DNA of 64,000 nt from Guadua angustifolia (lineage: Eukaryota; Streptophyta; Magnoliopsida; Poales; Poaceae): the NCBI GenBank assembly GCA_036346375.1, contig CM070500.1, forward strand, positions 84,920,437 to 84,984,436. Direction: 5' to 3'. The translations under genes and the position numbers were made by a program. The notes beneath the pieces are model-generated. The model searched no databases. It worked only from the letters and a program-made list of their open reading frames with translations, and was not told where the DNA came from. Positions 10,871 through 22,134 of this stretch are shown here, in pieces; position 1 is the first letter of the stretch; each line of letters begins with the position of its first letter.

Positions 10871-13800
10871 ATGGCGTCGTCGGCGGCGGGGGCGTCGTCG
10901 CGGGGCCCGCGCTACGCGCCGCCAGATCCGACGCTGCCCAGGCCGTGGAGGGCGCTCATCGACGGCAACACAGGCTACCTCTACTACTGGAACCCGGAGA
11001 CCAAGGCCGTTCAGTACGATCGCCCCATCGCGCCCCCTTCCTCCTCCGCTTCCGCCTCCGCGCAACCTCCCAACCCCGAGGAGAGGCCTAAGAATAGCGA
11101 TCCTTCCGTGGTAGCACATCGGTGTTCTTCTTTGTTTAATTTTGTCTCTCTTCCGTTGCTTTTGTAGCCTGGGTATAAATGTCAGTCTGGAGGTGTACGA
11201 GATTTCCTTATCGATTTGTTTGTTTCTTAGTCACAAGCTCAAGCTGGAGGGAGCCGCTCGCAGAATGCGCCTCCCGCTGATCATTTCGAGGTGCATTAGC
11301 ATCTATCTGTTTTCCTATCATTCACATGTTAATGTTACATACAATATGTAATCCGCACTGCATTTGCCTCATCATGCACACCATCGTGTTTATAACAAGA
11401 TTGCCTGTAACAATGAAGCAGAAAGTTAGGTTTTTGGCCTGCCTATCTGCCTTCCCTCCTGAAAAGGGAGGAGGAAAAATTACGTAAAGGTCATATTAAT
11501 GACCATTACTTCATTAACCACGAAATGTCATGAGAAGCCATCCTGTTTTTCAGCAGCACACTGAAGCTACGGGGAACCACGTGCGGAATGTGCCCTTCGC
11601 TGACCACAAGGCCAGGAGCGATCCTCTGGAGGTATTTGTCTGTCGTAGGCGTGTTACACTGCATTGCTCCTCCATAAATACAGTAAGATTACGACAATAG
11701 CATAGCAGTAATGACACAGCAAAGAGCCAAAGATACAGTCAACACATAGAGCATGATTATACTTGATGTACATTTCTTGTTCCGCTCCCCAATGACATTA
11801 CATAACATGCTGTCCTGTTTTCCAGACGTGTTCTGTTGCTGGAGTAAACCCTGCACAGAATGTGCCGTCCACTAATCCAGTTTCACAGGTTACCAATGGA
11901 AACCGCATCTCGCCAGAGGCATATCGTGCTAAGCATGAGATTACTATTGTTGTATGTGTTCAACTATTTTTATACCCCTCAATCATTCCTGGTTGTTATT
12001 CTGTGTTGCTCAGTTATTCTGTTCATTTTGTTTACCAGGGAAATGAGGCTTCGGTGCCATTCATAACGTTTCAGTCCACGGGCTTCCCTTCAGAGATTCT
12101 AAGGGAGGTTGGTGCACACAATGCACACCAATATTAATGTGTTGCCTTGTATCCTTCTCCAAAGAAACTAGGAGGTCATTGTGCATTCGTGCTGCTCATG
12201 CCATATTTAAGCAGGATTTTTTGTGCAGCAGGCTCTTCAAGTCAACAATCCAAGTCGGTGTTTAACCTGTTTGTTGTCTTGTCCGGTCTCCTGTGCTTTG
12301 AAACTAGTCGTTTTTGTTTTTTTCACCTGCAGTCGCAAGATATTAGATTTGATTTTCATGTAGCTAAAAAATTATGTTGTGGAAGCTTTTGCCTTTTGCC
12401 GTGTAGCAGATTTAGGCTTATGTGTTTATAAAGATGCAGTACTTAATTGTTCACATATTGCTCATCTCTGCCATGGATATATATGGTTTTACAGGTTCAG
12501 CAAGCAGGATTCTCTGCACCAACTCCTATCCAAGCTCAATCATGGCCAATTGCTTTGAAGGGTCGCGATATTGTAGCTGTGGCGAAGACTGGTTCTGGAA
12601 AAACACTGGGTTATCTAATTCCAGGGTTTATTCTTCTTAAGCGCCTACAACATAATTCGAGGGAAGGTCCAACAGTTCTAGTTCTGTCTCCAACCAGGGA
12701 ATTGGCAACACAGATTCAAGATGAAGCAATCAAGTTTGGCAGATCGTCAAGAATATCATCTGCTGTATGTTGCTTCTATCTTCTACTCATATCTGTTATA
12801 TACAGTACACTAGTTGCAGCCTAGATCTATAATCTGTGTCTAAACTCTTAGATGACTTATATAGCACCCACGTTACTAAATTTTCATTTTATGTATACTT
12901 GATATAACTGTTAATGTAGGGTATAAGGTATTAATATAATAGTGATTTTTCTTTTGAAGTGTTTGTACGGAGGTGCTCCAAAAGGCCCTCAGCTAAAAGA
13001 TTTAGACCGCGGTGCTGACATTGTTGTTGCAACTCCTGGAAGACTGAATGACATTTTAGAAATGCGAAGAGTAAGCCTGCGTCAGGTATCATATCTTGTT
13101 CTTGATGAAGCTGACCGTATGCTTGATATGGGATTCGAACCACAAATAAGAAAAATTGTGAACCAAGTACCACCTAGACGGCAAACTCTTATGTTCACTG
13201 CCACTTGGCCAAAAGAGGTGAGGAAAATAGCCTCAGATTTGCTGGCAAACCCTGTCCAGGTTAATATTGGGAACACTGATCAGCTGGTTGCAAACAAATC
13301 AATCACTCAGGTAATGAAAATGTTGTTTTCTTTTTGTTGACCGGGATATTCTTTATTTCAGTATTTTGAAGTGGTCTGTTGCATGTTGCGTCGCAGTATG
13401 TGGAAGTTATCACACCTATGGAGAAATCAAGAAGACTTGATCAAATCTTGCGGTCACAAGAGACTGGATCCAAAATCATAATATTTTGCTCCACAAAGAG
13501 GATGTGTGATCAGCTGGCTCGGAACCTCTCACGGCAGTACAGTGCTTCTGCTATTCATGGTGATAAATCACAGGCTGAGAGGGATTCTGTGTTGAGTGAA
13601 TTCCGAAGTGGCAGGTGCCCAATTCTTGTAGCCACTGATGTGGCTGCTCGAGGCTTAGACATAAAGGATATCAGGTTGGAACTTTGTCTTTGCCATTTCT
13701 AAAATTTTGAGAGCTGGACTCTTTTGCGAAAAAAGGATCTGATTGTATAGTTCATCATAGCGATGACTGAACACATGTTTTACTAATCTGTAAATTTTCA

Positions 13801-14944
13801 AATGTTTTTCACTGACAATCCTTCCCATATCTTTTGTCACAGAGTTGTTGTTAACTATGATTTCCCAACGGGTGTTGAGGACTATGTCCACAGAATTGGG
13901 AGAACAGGCAGGGCTGGTGCGACTGGAGTTGCCTATACATTCTTCTGTGAACAGGATTCTAAGTATGCTTCAGATCTTGTGAAGATTTTGGAGGGTGCAA
14001 ACCAATCTGTTTCGCAGCAATTAAGAGATATGGTTGGCCGTGGAGGGTACGGTGGCAGATCACGGCGATGGGCATCTTCTGATGTCTCTTATGGCAATCA
14101 GGGAAATGATTCTGGCTATGCTAAAAGATCGACCGACAACTTCCATGCCAGCAATCTTGGCAATCAGTCTGGGGGTGGTTCAAGCTTTCACATGAGGTGT
14201 GTATCAGCTTCTATTTGAATCCTTCCTTTTAGCTTATCACCAGCCTGATGAATCATCAATACGTAGCTTCCATAACAGCAACAGTGGCAATCAGTTTGGT
14301 GATACTCCAAGCTTCCATACCAGGTATGGCACCAATCTCTATTCTACGTTGCCTCTTCAGGCCCGTCAGTACCTAATAAATCATCCCTTTACAGCTTTCA
14401 TAACAGCAACAATCAGACTGGTGACAATTCGAGCTTTCATGACAGGTTTGTATAACTTTCTCCATCTGGATACTTATTTGTAGGTTGTGTCCAGTCCCTA
14501 ATAAATAGTCAACTGTCATCTTGCATAACAGCAGCAGCAACAATCAATCTGGTGATGGTCTCAGCTTTCATGCTAGGTACTGTTTCAATCTGTAATAGAA
14601 TATGCTTTTACCTTATGCCTTAATCTTACTTGACAGAGGCGCGTGCGTAGCAGTGTTGTTAACAAGTGATCTTGCAACACCATTTTTTAAACTTGAAGTG
14701 GAAAAACACTCGTTAATTTTTTTTTCAAGTTATTTATTTTTGTTGGGGATGTGATTTTATCCTCTGCGCCTTTAACAACCATCATCTTCATGCAATTGGC
14801 AGGTTCTACAGCTCTTCCCGAGGTGGTGATCAGAGCAGAACAAGCAATGACGGATTCCGTGGTAGGAGCAGGAGTCCTCCAACCAATCGAAGCCATGAAG
14901 AACCTGAGTCCAAGTCAAAGACTCTAGGAGTCACAAGCTGGTAA
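10871..14944 (+). CDS. RH14: DEAD-box ATP-dependent RNA helicase with N-terminal WW domain
   Basis: ATP-driven RNA-remodelling enzyme of the plant DRH1/RH14/RH46 group. Thirteen exons with GT-AG junctions and consistent phase join to 706 codons: 10871-11110, 11231-11290, 11554-11631, 11826-11951, 12039-12107, 12495-12764, 12960-13310, 13397-13674, 13843-14196, 14267-14323, 14395-14445, 14532-14576, 14803-14944. The WW-type domain lies near residues 24-52 (first Trp at 26; the usual second Trp is Tyr). Helicase motifs are Q (GFSAPTPIQ, 196 on), I AKTGSGKT (221-228), PTRELA, TPGR, DEAD (330-333), TAT, ATDVAARGLDI, and HRIGRTGR (507-514). The tail is Gly/Ser/Asn-rich and ends SKTLGVTSW. Orthology to rice RH14 is inferred from domain order and length; other WW helicases (RH40, RH46) are alternatives. 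Confidence 0.92.
14120..14576 (+). repeat. Tandemly repeated symmetric micro-exons in the helicase tail
   Basis: The end of exon 9 and exons 10-12 (57, 51 and 45 nt) encode variants of one unit, SFHNSNSGNQFGDTPSFHTR being the fullest. Each micro-exon starts C(TTC/TTT)CAT or CAGC, ends A-G before GT, and begins and ends in the same phase, so any can be skipped or retained without a frameshift. The introns between them (70-90 nt) also share short similarity, as expected from local duplication. Confidence 0.75.
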
Positions 14945-15350
14945 ATGTTATCTGCAACATGCAACTCGGCATCATGATGGTGACGAAACAAAGTGTAGAC
15001 AAAATTGGTTCTTTAACCAAATTATAGTACCTTGTATGCTTGCCTACAGCAAGGAATGCCCTCAAACTTCACTAACGTAGGGTAGAGTGTTTGTCTTTGC
15101 TATGATGAGGTGACTGGTGCCTGGGCTGGGAGGCACTTGAATATGTACGTAGGTATTGGTAGTTTGTAGAGCTTGGAAGCTCAGACTTCTTTGCTATTTA
15201 TACCTTGCTAGCGTTATAACTTATAATCCCGTGGAAACAAACCGCTTGAGGCATGAATTTTGGACGAAACTATGTACAAGTTATGTTGACTGTTGTAAAT
15301 GCTCTCGGCATGTTTTCTATATATATATTGAACCGAATGCCCTTTGGTAA
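14945..15350 (+). other. Helicase 3' UTR
   Basis: AT-rich sequence after the TAA stop, ending in TTTTCTATATATATATTGAACCG near 15310-15335 and short T-rich signals. The exact poly(A) site is not readable. Confidence 0.45.
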
Positions 15351-15559
15351 CTGGTAGTAACAGCGGCCTTTTTCCTGTAACATTTGACTGATGACTGTCT
15401 GCATCATTTGCATCCTCACACATCTTGGTCGAAATCAAAACAAGTCGTGCTTGCACATTAACGCTTCTGCATAAGCGCCTATGTCTAACATTAATGGACG
15501 TGATGAACCACCGCATTTCGTGAGTCTTGCTGTAGGGCCGCAGTTTCATGGATTTTACG

Positions 15560-16110
15560 CTTAGAAAACAGGCACCTTGCAGTTCTTTAGAAGGGTCTTG
15601 CGATTTTTAGACCAAAAGGAGGATCTCGCAATTTTTGAAACATTTTGAGAAGGGTTCTGAGAGCATGCCTAAGCTAAATAAAAATTTTAGATCAGGATCA
15701 AACTTGTTCAATTTTTGAAAAATCTGACAATGCTACTAATGCATTCAAATTTCACTATTTTTACTTTTCTAGCTATTATATCATCTTCAATTTTGAAACT
15801 TTTTTATAATGGTCCTAAGAGTATTCCTAAGTTACCATAAAAAATTCAAATCATGATCAAACTTGTTAAATTTTTAAAAATTCTGACAATGCTAGTAATA
15901 GATTTAAATTTCGCTGTTTTTATCTCCCAGCTATTAAAACATCTTGGAAACTTTTTAAATTTTTTTTAAGAAGGCCCTGAGAGCATTCCTAAGGTACTAC
16001 AAAAATTCTAGATCATGATTAAAATTTTAAGATTTTAAAAAATTCTCACAATACTACTAATGCATTTAAATTTAACGGTTTTAAATTTCCCAGAGGCAGC
16101 AAATGATTTC
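15560..16110. repeat. Three tandem AT-rich repeats of about 150-170 bp
   Basis: Three diverged copies begin at CTGAGAGCATGCCTAAG (15657), CCTAAGAGTATTCCTAAG (about 15824) and CCTGAGAGCATTCCTAAG (about 15976). Each then contains GATCATGATCAAACTTGTT-like, CTGACAATGCTACTAATG-like and ATTTAAATTTC-like blocks in the same order. They have no coding potential. Confidence 0.65.
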
Positions 16111-17361
16111 AAATTTACCTAAAACTTTTTGGAGATAATATGGGGTTTATTTAGAATTTAATTAATTTTCTCTAGATTTTATGTTCATTTGATTTTGAAA
16201 TTTAAATTTGAGATGCCTCATTTTGACCAGTAAAAAGATATTATTTAAGTAGAAAAAACTGAGAAATTTGTAAAACAGTACAAATACAGCCAAAATTAAG
16301 TTTTAAATTTTTTTTTTTGTTTTGAGGCTGTGCTTCATATATTATAGCTGTCCTTTGTTTTAAAATGTAGGACATATATTTTTTTATTTTTTAAAAAATA
16401 TAAGGTCTGCAAGTGATTTTAATTATATTTTATCTTTTTTTACCCTCATTTATCTTCTCTCTTTAACATGATTACTGTTTTCATACTTTACTTTTTAACA
16501 CCTGCATAAATATTGAAGCATGAATGAAGGATGGATAGTGATTACTTACCCCTTCGATTTATTCAAGATTTGTGTAACTTGTATTAGGAGAAAAAAAATT
16601 GAAACACTGCTCTTTTAACATTTATGGGTAAACATTTAGACACGTTCACCCGCTCTTTCGCAAAAGGCTTCTTCGAAAATTCCGAAAATAGTTTAGGTCT
16701 TTGCACCGACTATTTTGCCCAAAAACTCATGGTTCCTCAGGTTAGAATCAAATTCCTTTTCGAGCCCTTTTGAAAAAAAAATCCATTGCGGTTGAAGAGA
16801 ATTGGGACTATTACCCTTTTGAAAAAAAAAAGTTTATGCCATCCATAGCTTCCTAGGTTGCAAGAGATTTCACTGTTATGTATCACCAATTGTAAAAAGG
16901 CAAAAGACACTATCATGGCGTAGCAAAAAGAAAAATCACCTCTTCACCACCAAGAAGTTTCTTGCCGAGGATATTTCTTGATTGGTTAGTCAGATTCGAT
17001 GCCATGGCACTCCAAAATCCAATCTTGCTTCCAGAAAATTAGCGTGAAAGACTGATAAGATTCCTTAAATTAATTAGCTTCAACGGCAAAAAGGCAAACA
17101 ATCATTCTGGTATGATCAAAGATTCTCCAATAGCAGACAGGACTAACCAGTTGAAAGAAACTTCAGTCAAAGATGCCACGGCGAAACCGCCAACGATCGG
17201 CACTAGAGAGGTCAGCACCAGCACGGAAGGCGTCTGCAGGCGAACCAGCGAACGAACTAAGCAAAATTTGCAACCATTTCTTCTTCATTTCATTTCACAG
17301 CGGAGATCGAATGAATCGGAAAGAAATGAATTCATCATCATGCAAGTGTGCAGGTAGTTAC
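16111..17361. other. AT-rich spacer
   Basis: Long A and T runs and no supported gene. The 3' part of the transporter gene on the minus strand should lie here, but no further transporter-like exon is visible. Confidence 0.4.
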
Positions 17362-18272
17362 CTCCCCGAGGAAGAAGGCGGAGAGCAGCACGGTGAAGAA
17401 TGGCTCGGAGGCCTTGACGGTGTGCGTGAAGGAGACGGCGACCTTGCCCAGGCTCATGTTGGTGAACACCGTGCCCAGCATGTGCCCGGCGGCCATTGGC
17501 GCAATCTTGGCCAACTGGGGCGACGAAACGGGAGCGTAAGTTACAATTTGGGGGCGAGTTCAGATGAAGGAAACGAAAAAGGATGCATTTTTGTCGGTCG
17601 CAAGAATCGCCTCACCTGTGCAGGCGAGAGTTTATGCACGGGGTGGAGTCTGGTCGCCCACATGAGGAAGATGAGGAGGGAGCCGAAGGCGAGCTGGAAG
17701 GCTGTGATGGTGTAGGGGAACGGCAATGCCTTGAGAACCTGCGATTATTTCAAAGCGGATTGATTGATCAGACACGAACGGTGAGAAACAGGGGAGGGAG
17801 ATGAGTGGATCTTGGAATCGAGAAATGGCGAACCATCTTGTTGTAGATGTTGAAGAGGTACCAGGTGACGATCATGGCGCCGAGCTGCACCGTCTCCGTG
17901 ATGCCGCCACCGGCACCGTCCCTCTTCCCTGTAGCCGCATCGTCAGCCGGAAACTCTGCCGCCGCAGCTGCTGCCGTTCTCGTCGTAACTACCCTGTCCA
18001 TGCTGTTACCCGAGAGCAGCGACAGAGACGGGGGCTGATGGCGGCTGCCGCGAATTTGGAGAGGCAGCGGAGCAGTGATGGCGTGGCCTCAGCCAGCGGA
18101 GCAGGAGGCGGCGCCGACGCGGGCATGGCGCGAGGTGGAGGTCACGCGGCAGCGTGCTGTCGCCCAGGCTGAGGAGTGGGAGGAGTAGGAGGCCGTAGCA
18201 ATCCAAGAATCGGCGTCACAACGTACCGATGTTCGAACATGGTTACGCAGCTGCGCGGCAGCTTCCTCGGAC
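17362..18272 (-). pseudogene. PPT: Plastid phosphate-translocator (PPT-like) gene fragment
   Basis: Minus-strand exons encode the N-terminal half of a triose-phosphate/phosphate-translocator family protein, probably a phosphoenolpyruvate/phosphate translocator of the plastid inner envelope. Exon A (to 17834) has an Arg/Ser/Pro-rich transit-peptide-like region, then GAMIVTWYLFNIYNKM. Exon B (17738-17616) is VLKALPFPYTITAFQLAFGS and on. Exon C (17514-17362) is LAKIAPMAAGHMLGTVFTNM with SLGKVAVSFTHT and FFLGE. GT-AG sites are intact. Faults: the frame breaks near 18003 between the transit region and the mature part, the 3' half (about 200 residues) is missing although exon C ends in a valid donor, and a Gypsy element adjoins at 18273. 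The family is firm; the PPT subtype is inferred. Confidence 0.75.
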
Positions 18273-18686
18273 TGTCAGGGTAAGCCCTCGGATGGAAGCG
18301 GAAGGGAGCGCGCAGGTGAATACAGGCGGAAAAGTTGGCCGTTCGACGGGAGGGTCATCAGAGGAGATCGACGGTTCAGAGTAAAGAGGCAGGCGTAAAC
18401 GAATGATGTAATAGAGTTGAGTTTTACTTTGTCGGTAAAGGAACAGTAAATGTAGCGGTAATACTGTGGAGAGTGGCGGTAAAGTAAATCTGATCGCTGA
18501 GTATAAATACCGTAATCGATGACGTTGGAATAAAAAAAGAGAAAATGGAATGATTCCTCCATATGCTTCTCTTCTTCCTCTCCAAGTCTTCTTTTCCCCT
18601 TCTTCTGGATTATCTTCATCTCTATTCTGACGTCCGATCGTAGCTCTGAGGGGAGATTCTCCATCTCCTGGCTGCGGTGTGTGACA
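18273..18686 (+). repeat. 5' LTR of the Gypsy element
   Basis: 414 bp from TGTCAGGG to GTGACA. It carries the promoter-like GAGTATAAATACC near 18499-18511. It matches the 3' LTR along its whole length. Confidence 0.93.
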
Positions 18687-18688
18687 TC

Positions 18689-18700
18689 TGGTATCAGAGC
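18689..18700 (+). other. Primer binding site (initiator Met-tRNA)
   Basis: TGGTATCAGAGC, two bases after the LTR, is complementary to the 3' end of plant initiator methionine tRNA, the usual primer for these elements. Confidence 0.85.
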
Positions 18701-18909
18701 TGGCTACATCTTGGAGGATTTTTTTTTCCTGATCCGTAAAATCCCAAAGAGGTTGACGCTCTCTCGATCGTTGCAAAGAGTGTCAAACTGATTTGGTTGG
18801 TTCAGACTTGCTGATCGCCACGGCGCCTCCAAAGCCTTCCGTACAAACTCGGTTTGTATTGGATGCGGTGGGAGAGATGGAGTAGCAAGCGGATGAGCGC
18901 TGGGCACGC

Positions 18910-20045
18910 ATGGATGAACGCTGGGAGTCTCTGAAGGCCAGTCTCGACTTTATAGTTGAGAAGATTAAACCAGTGGAGGCGATTCCGGTCATCCAAACTC
19001 AGGTACAAGAACATAGCGTGGTTATCATGGGGTTGCAGGAGCAGTTTCACAAGATGTTGCGATCCGGCAAAGAACTCGCTGGGGCATCTCCAACGCTTTC
19101 ATTGGCAGCAGAAGCGGGTATATCCACACTTCAGCAAACACAAGCCGCACCTACCGCTCCATTTGGCGAGTCTTCCACCACATCAGCGGGTCTCTTGGGT
19201 AAATGCCCTTTACCACCCTTATGCATTCGCTCAGATCAGCACAAATTTGTTAATGCAGAGGTTGTGCCGAGAGTGGAAACAGTAAATCTGGACAAAAGAC
19301 TGCCAGTTCCTAAGATGACTTTTCCCAAGTTTGATGGGGATGATCCGCGTATTTGGAAAAGTCGTTGTTTACATTATTTTCGGCTGTACCATATAGATGA
19401 ATCATTGTGGGTCACAGCCGTTGCTACGCACATGGAGGGAAACGCGGCGCTCTGGTTACAAGTTTTCCAGGAGGAGCCTTTTCTGGGGAATTGGGAACAG
19501 TTTATGCTCGCCGTTGAATCGGAATTTGGTGTATACGATTCACGTCGTTATACCAGGGACCTTCTTTAGACACGGCAAACTGGCGGTGTTCTGGACTATA
19601 AAACTCAGTTTGAAACAGTTATGTACAAGGTTCGTGCTTACAACAAGTCTTGTACAGAAGAATTCTTTGTTAATCATTTTGTTATGGGCCTGAAAGATGA
19701 ACTGAGGTATGAAGTGGAGATTCAGCTGCCGGACTCGATCCGGAAAGCATTTTTGCTTGCCCAGATTCAAGAGGAAAAATGGGAGAGGTTTAAGCTTCGC
19801 TCGCACCGAACGGGGATGGTTCCCAGAGTTACTGGAGCAGTAAGGGGCGAAGCTGCCATGGTACCTCCGAAAGTGGGGGTGGATGATTTGGCTCGCGCAC
19901 GTCAATTAAGAGAATATCGGCGTGCTCGGGGGCTTTGTTTCAAGTGTGGGGAAAAATATGAGAAAGACCATCAGTGCAAGGCACAACCAGTGGTCCAAGT
20001 TCATGCGATTGAGGTGATCGCAACTCTGAACATCTCAGTGATGAA
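18910..20045 (+). pseudogene. Gag of the Gypsy element
   Basis: The frame starts MDERWESL and carries a gag core (TFPKFDGDDPRIWKSRC, then ATHMEGNAALWL). A TAG at 19567-19569 interrupts it, and the same frame resumes with TRQTGGVLDYKTQF. The zinc knuckle is CFKCGEKYEKDHQC near 19937-19978. The frame is lost near 20000-20045, before the protease. The product would form the particle and bind RNA. Confidence 0.85.
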
Positions 20046-20564
20046 GTGTTGCAAGTCCTGGAGGAGGCTGACAAGGAGTTTGAACATGAACAGTACAAAC
20101 TATCTCTCCATGCTATGTTTGGAGCGGAGGATTCGGAAACAATTCGTGTTCAAGCCATGGTGGGTAATCAGGTTATGCTATTGCTGGTTGATTCAGGTAG
20201 TTCTCATAGCTTTATTAACGCAGCTTTTCTTGCACGCACTAAGTATGAAACTACCGAAATCCCAGTCATTCAAGTTGCGGTTGCCAATGGAGAAACATTG
20301 CCATGTAACAGATATGTGCCACAGTTAGCATGGTGGGCGCAAGGACATACTTTCTATACTGATATGAGGGTTTTGGCATTGAGTGCTTATGATGCTGTTC
20401 TTGGCATGGATTGGCTCCAGGCCTATAGTCCGATGACATGCCACTGGAAGCACAAAACTCTGGAGTTCATCCACAATGGTGCCGTGGTCAAGTTGCATGG
20501 ACTTAATTCTCCGCAGTATGCTCCAGGGAATGAAATAGATCTAAAACAGTTGACGAAATGGTAA
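20046..20564 (+). pseudogene. Aspartic protease region of the Gypsy element
   Basis: LLLVDSGSSHSFIN has the catalytic DSG triad typical of retroviral-type proteases, followed by VLGMDWL. The frame ends in TAA at 20562 before the reverse transcriptase, and it is out of frame with the zinc-knuckle part of gag. Confidence 0.85.
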
Positions 20565-20585
20565 AGTGGTAATGACATTTGGGCA

Positions 20586-22131
20586 TTGGCTATGATAGGG
20601 GGCACTGTGTCTATTCCGGCACAAGAGGATATTCCTGCACAGATCCAGCACATCTTGTCTGCATATGCTGAGGTGTTTGCTGAGCCATCAACGTTACCAC
20701 TAGCTCGCAGTTATGATCATGCGATTCCTCTTCTTCCTGGAGCAGCGCCTGTGAATAGTAGACCATATCGATACTCCCCAATGCATAAGGATGAAATTGA
20801 AAGGCAGGTTTCGGAGATGTTGCAGGCCGGTTTGATCCAACCCAACATTAGCCCGTTTGCTTCACCGGTGCTATTGGTCCAAAAGAAAGATGGCAGCTGG
20901 AGGTTTTGTGTTGACTATCGCCGGCTCAATAATATCACAATTAAAAACAAATTTCCAATGCCCGTCATAGATGAACTTCTTGATGAACTCGCTGGCACTC
21001 AATACATTTAAGTTGGATTTGAGGTCGGGCTATCATCAAATCCAGATGGTTGAAGCGGATATGGAAAAAACAACGTTTAAAACGCATCATGGACACTTTC
21101 AATTCCGTGTTATGCCGTTTGGTTTGACGAACGCGCTAGCCACATTCCAATGTCTTATGAACTCTATTCTTGCTCCTTTCTTGCGCAAATTTGTTTTGGT
21201 CTTCATGGATGATATTCTTATATACAGTCCGACTTTGGAAGCTCATGGGCAGCATCTCTCAGAGGTATTGGCTCTGTTGAAACAACATCAATTGTTTGTG
21301 AAACGCTCCAAATGCGCTTTTGCCCAAAAGAGTATTGTCTATCTGGGTCACATAATTTCTGATTGGGGTGTCTCGATTGATCCCCTAAAGACGCAAGCCA
21401 TGGTGAATTGGCCTCAGCCGCAGACAGTCACTGAATTGCGTGGGTTCCTAGGCCTTACAGGTTATTACCGTAAATTTGTCAAGAATTACGGTATTATCTC
21501 TCGCCCGCTTACAAATTTACTTAAGAAGAAGGCTTTTCGGTGGGATCAAGACGCCACAAATGCTTTTGAGGCATTAAAGGTGGCGATGACCCAAACACCA
21601 GTGTTGGCTATGCCGGATTTCTCACAAACTTTTGTCCTGGAAACTGATGCATGTGACGTGGGTATTGGTGCGGTGCTGATGCAAAACGGCCATCCTATTG
21701 CTTTCTTGAGTAAAGCATTGAGCCCTTAACATCAGAAGTTATCGATTTATGAGAAAGAATTCCTTGCTGTCATGATGGCTGTTGATCGCTGGCGTCAATA
21801 TTTGCAAAAAGGAGAATTCATTATTAACACCGATCACCGCAGTTTGTGCTATTTAGGTGATCAACAATTGGTGTCGGATCTTCAACGCCGTGCCATGACC
21901 AAGCTAATGGGCCTTCAGTTCCGTATACAGTATAAGAAAGGTTCCTTGAATGCAACTGCGAATGCTTTGTCGCGGGTAGGGCATCTCATGACAATCCAAG
22001 CAGCGTCGGTGGTGCAACCGCTCTGGATACAAGAGGTTTTAAACTCATATGTTACGGATGTGAAATCCCAACAACTGCTGCCAGCGCTTGCTATAAACAG
22101 TCCTGATGAACATGGCTTCTCATTACATTAG
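20586..22131 (+). pseudogene. Reverse transcriptase and RNase H of the Gypsy element
   Basis: RT blocks in order: RPYRYSPMHKDEIE, SPVLLVQKKDGSWRFCVDYR, LDLRSGYHQI, VMPFGLTNA and the catalytic FMDDIL; then YLGHIIS and GFLGLTGYYRKF. RNase H follows with ETDACDVGIGAVL and INTDHRSLCYL. A one-base shift near 21005 splits the RT, a TAA at 21727 lies between RT and RNase H, and a TAG ends the frame at 22129. Confidence 0.88.
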
Positions 22132-22134
22132 GGT

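Noticed and set aside
10562..11119. 185-residue minus-strand frame opposite helicase exon 1
   Set aside because: Arg/Gly-rich shadow of a GC-rich plus-strand first exon; the plus strand encodes the WW domain and splices correctly.
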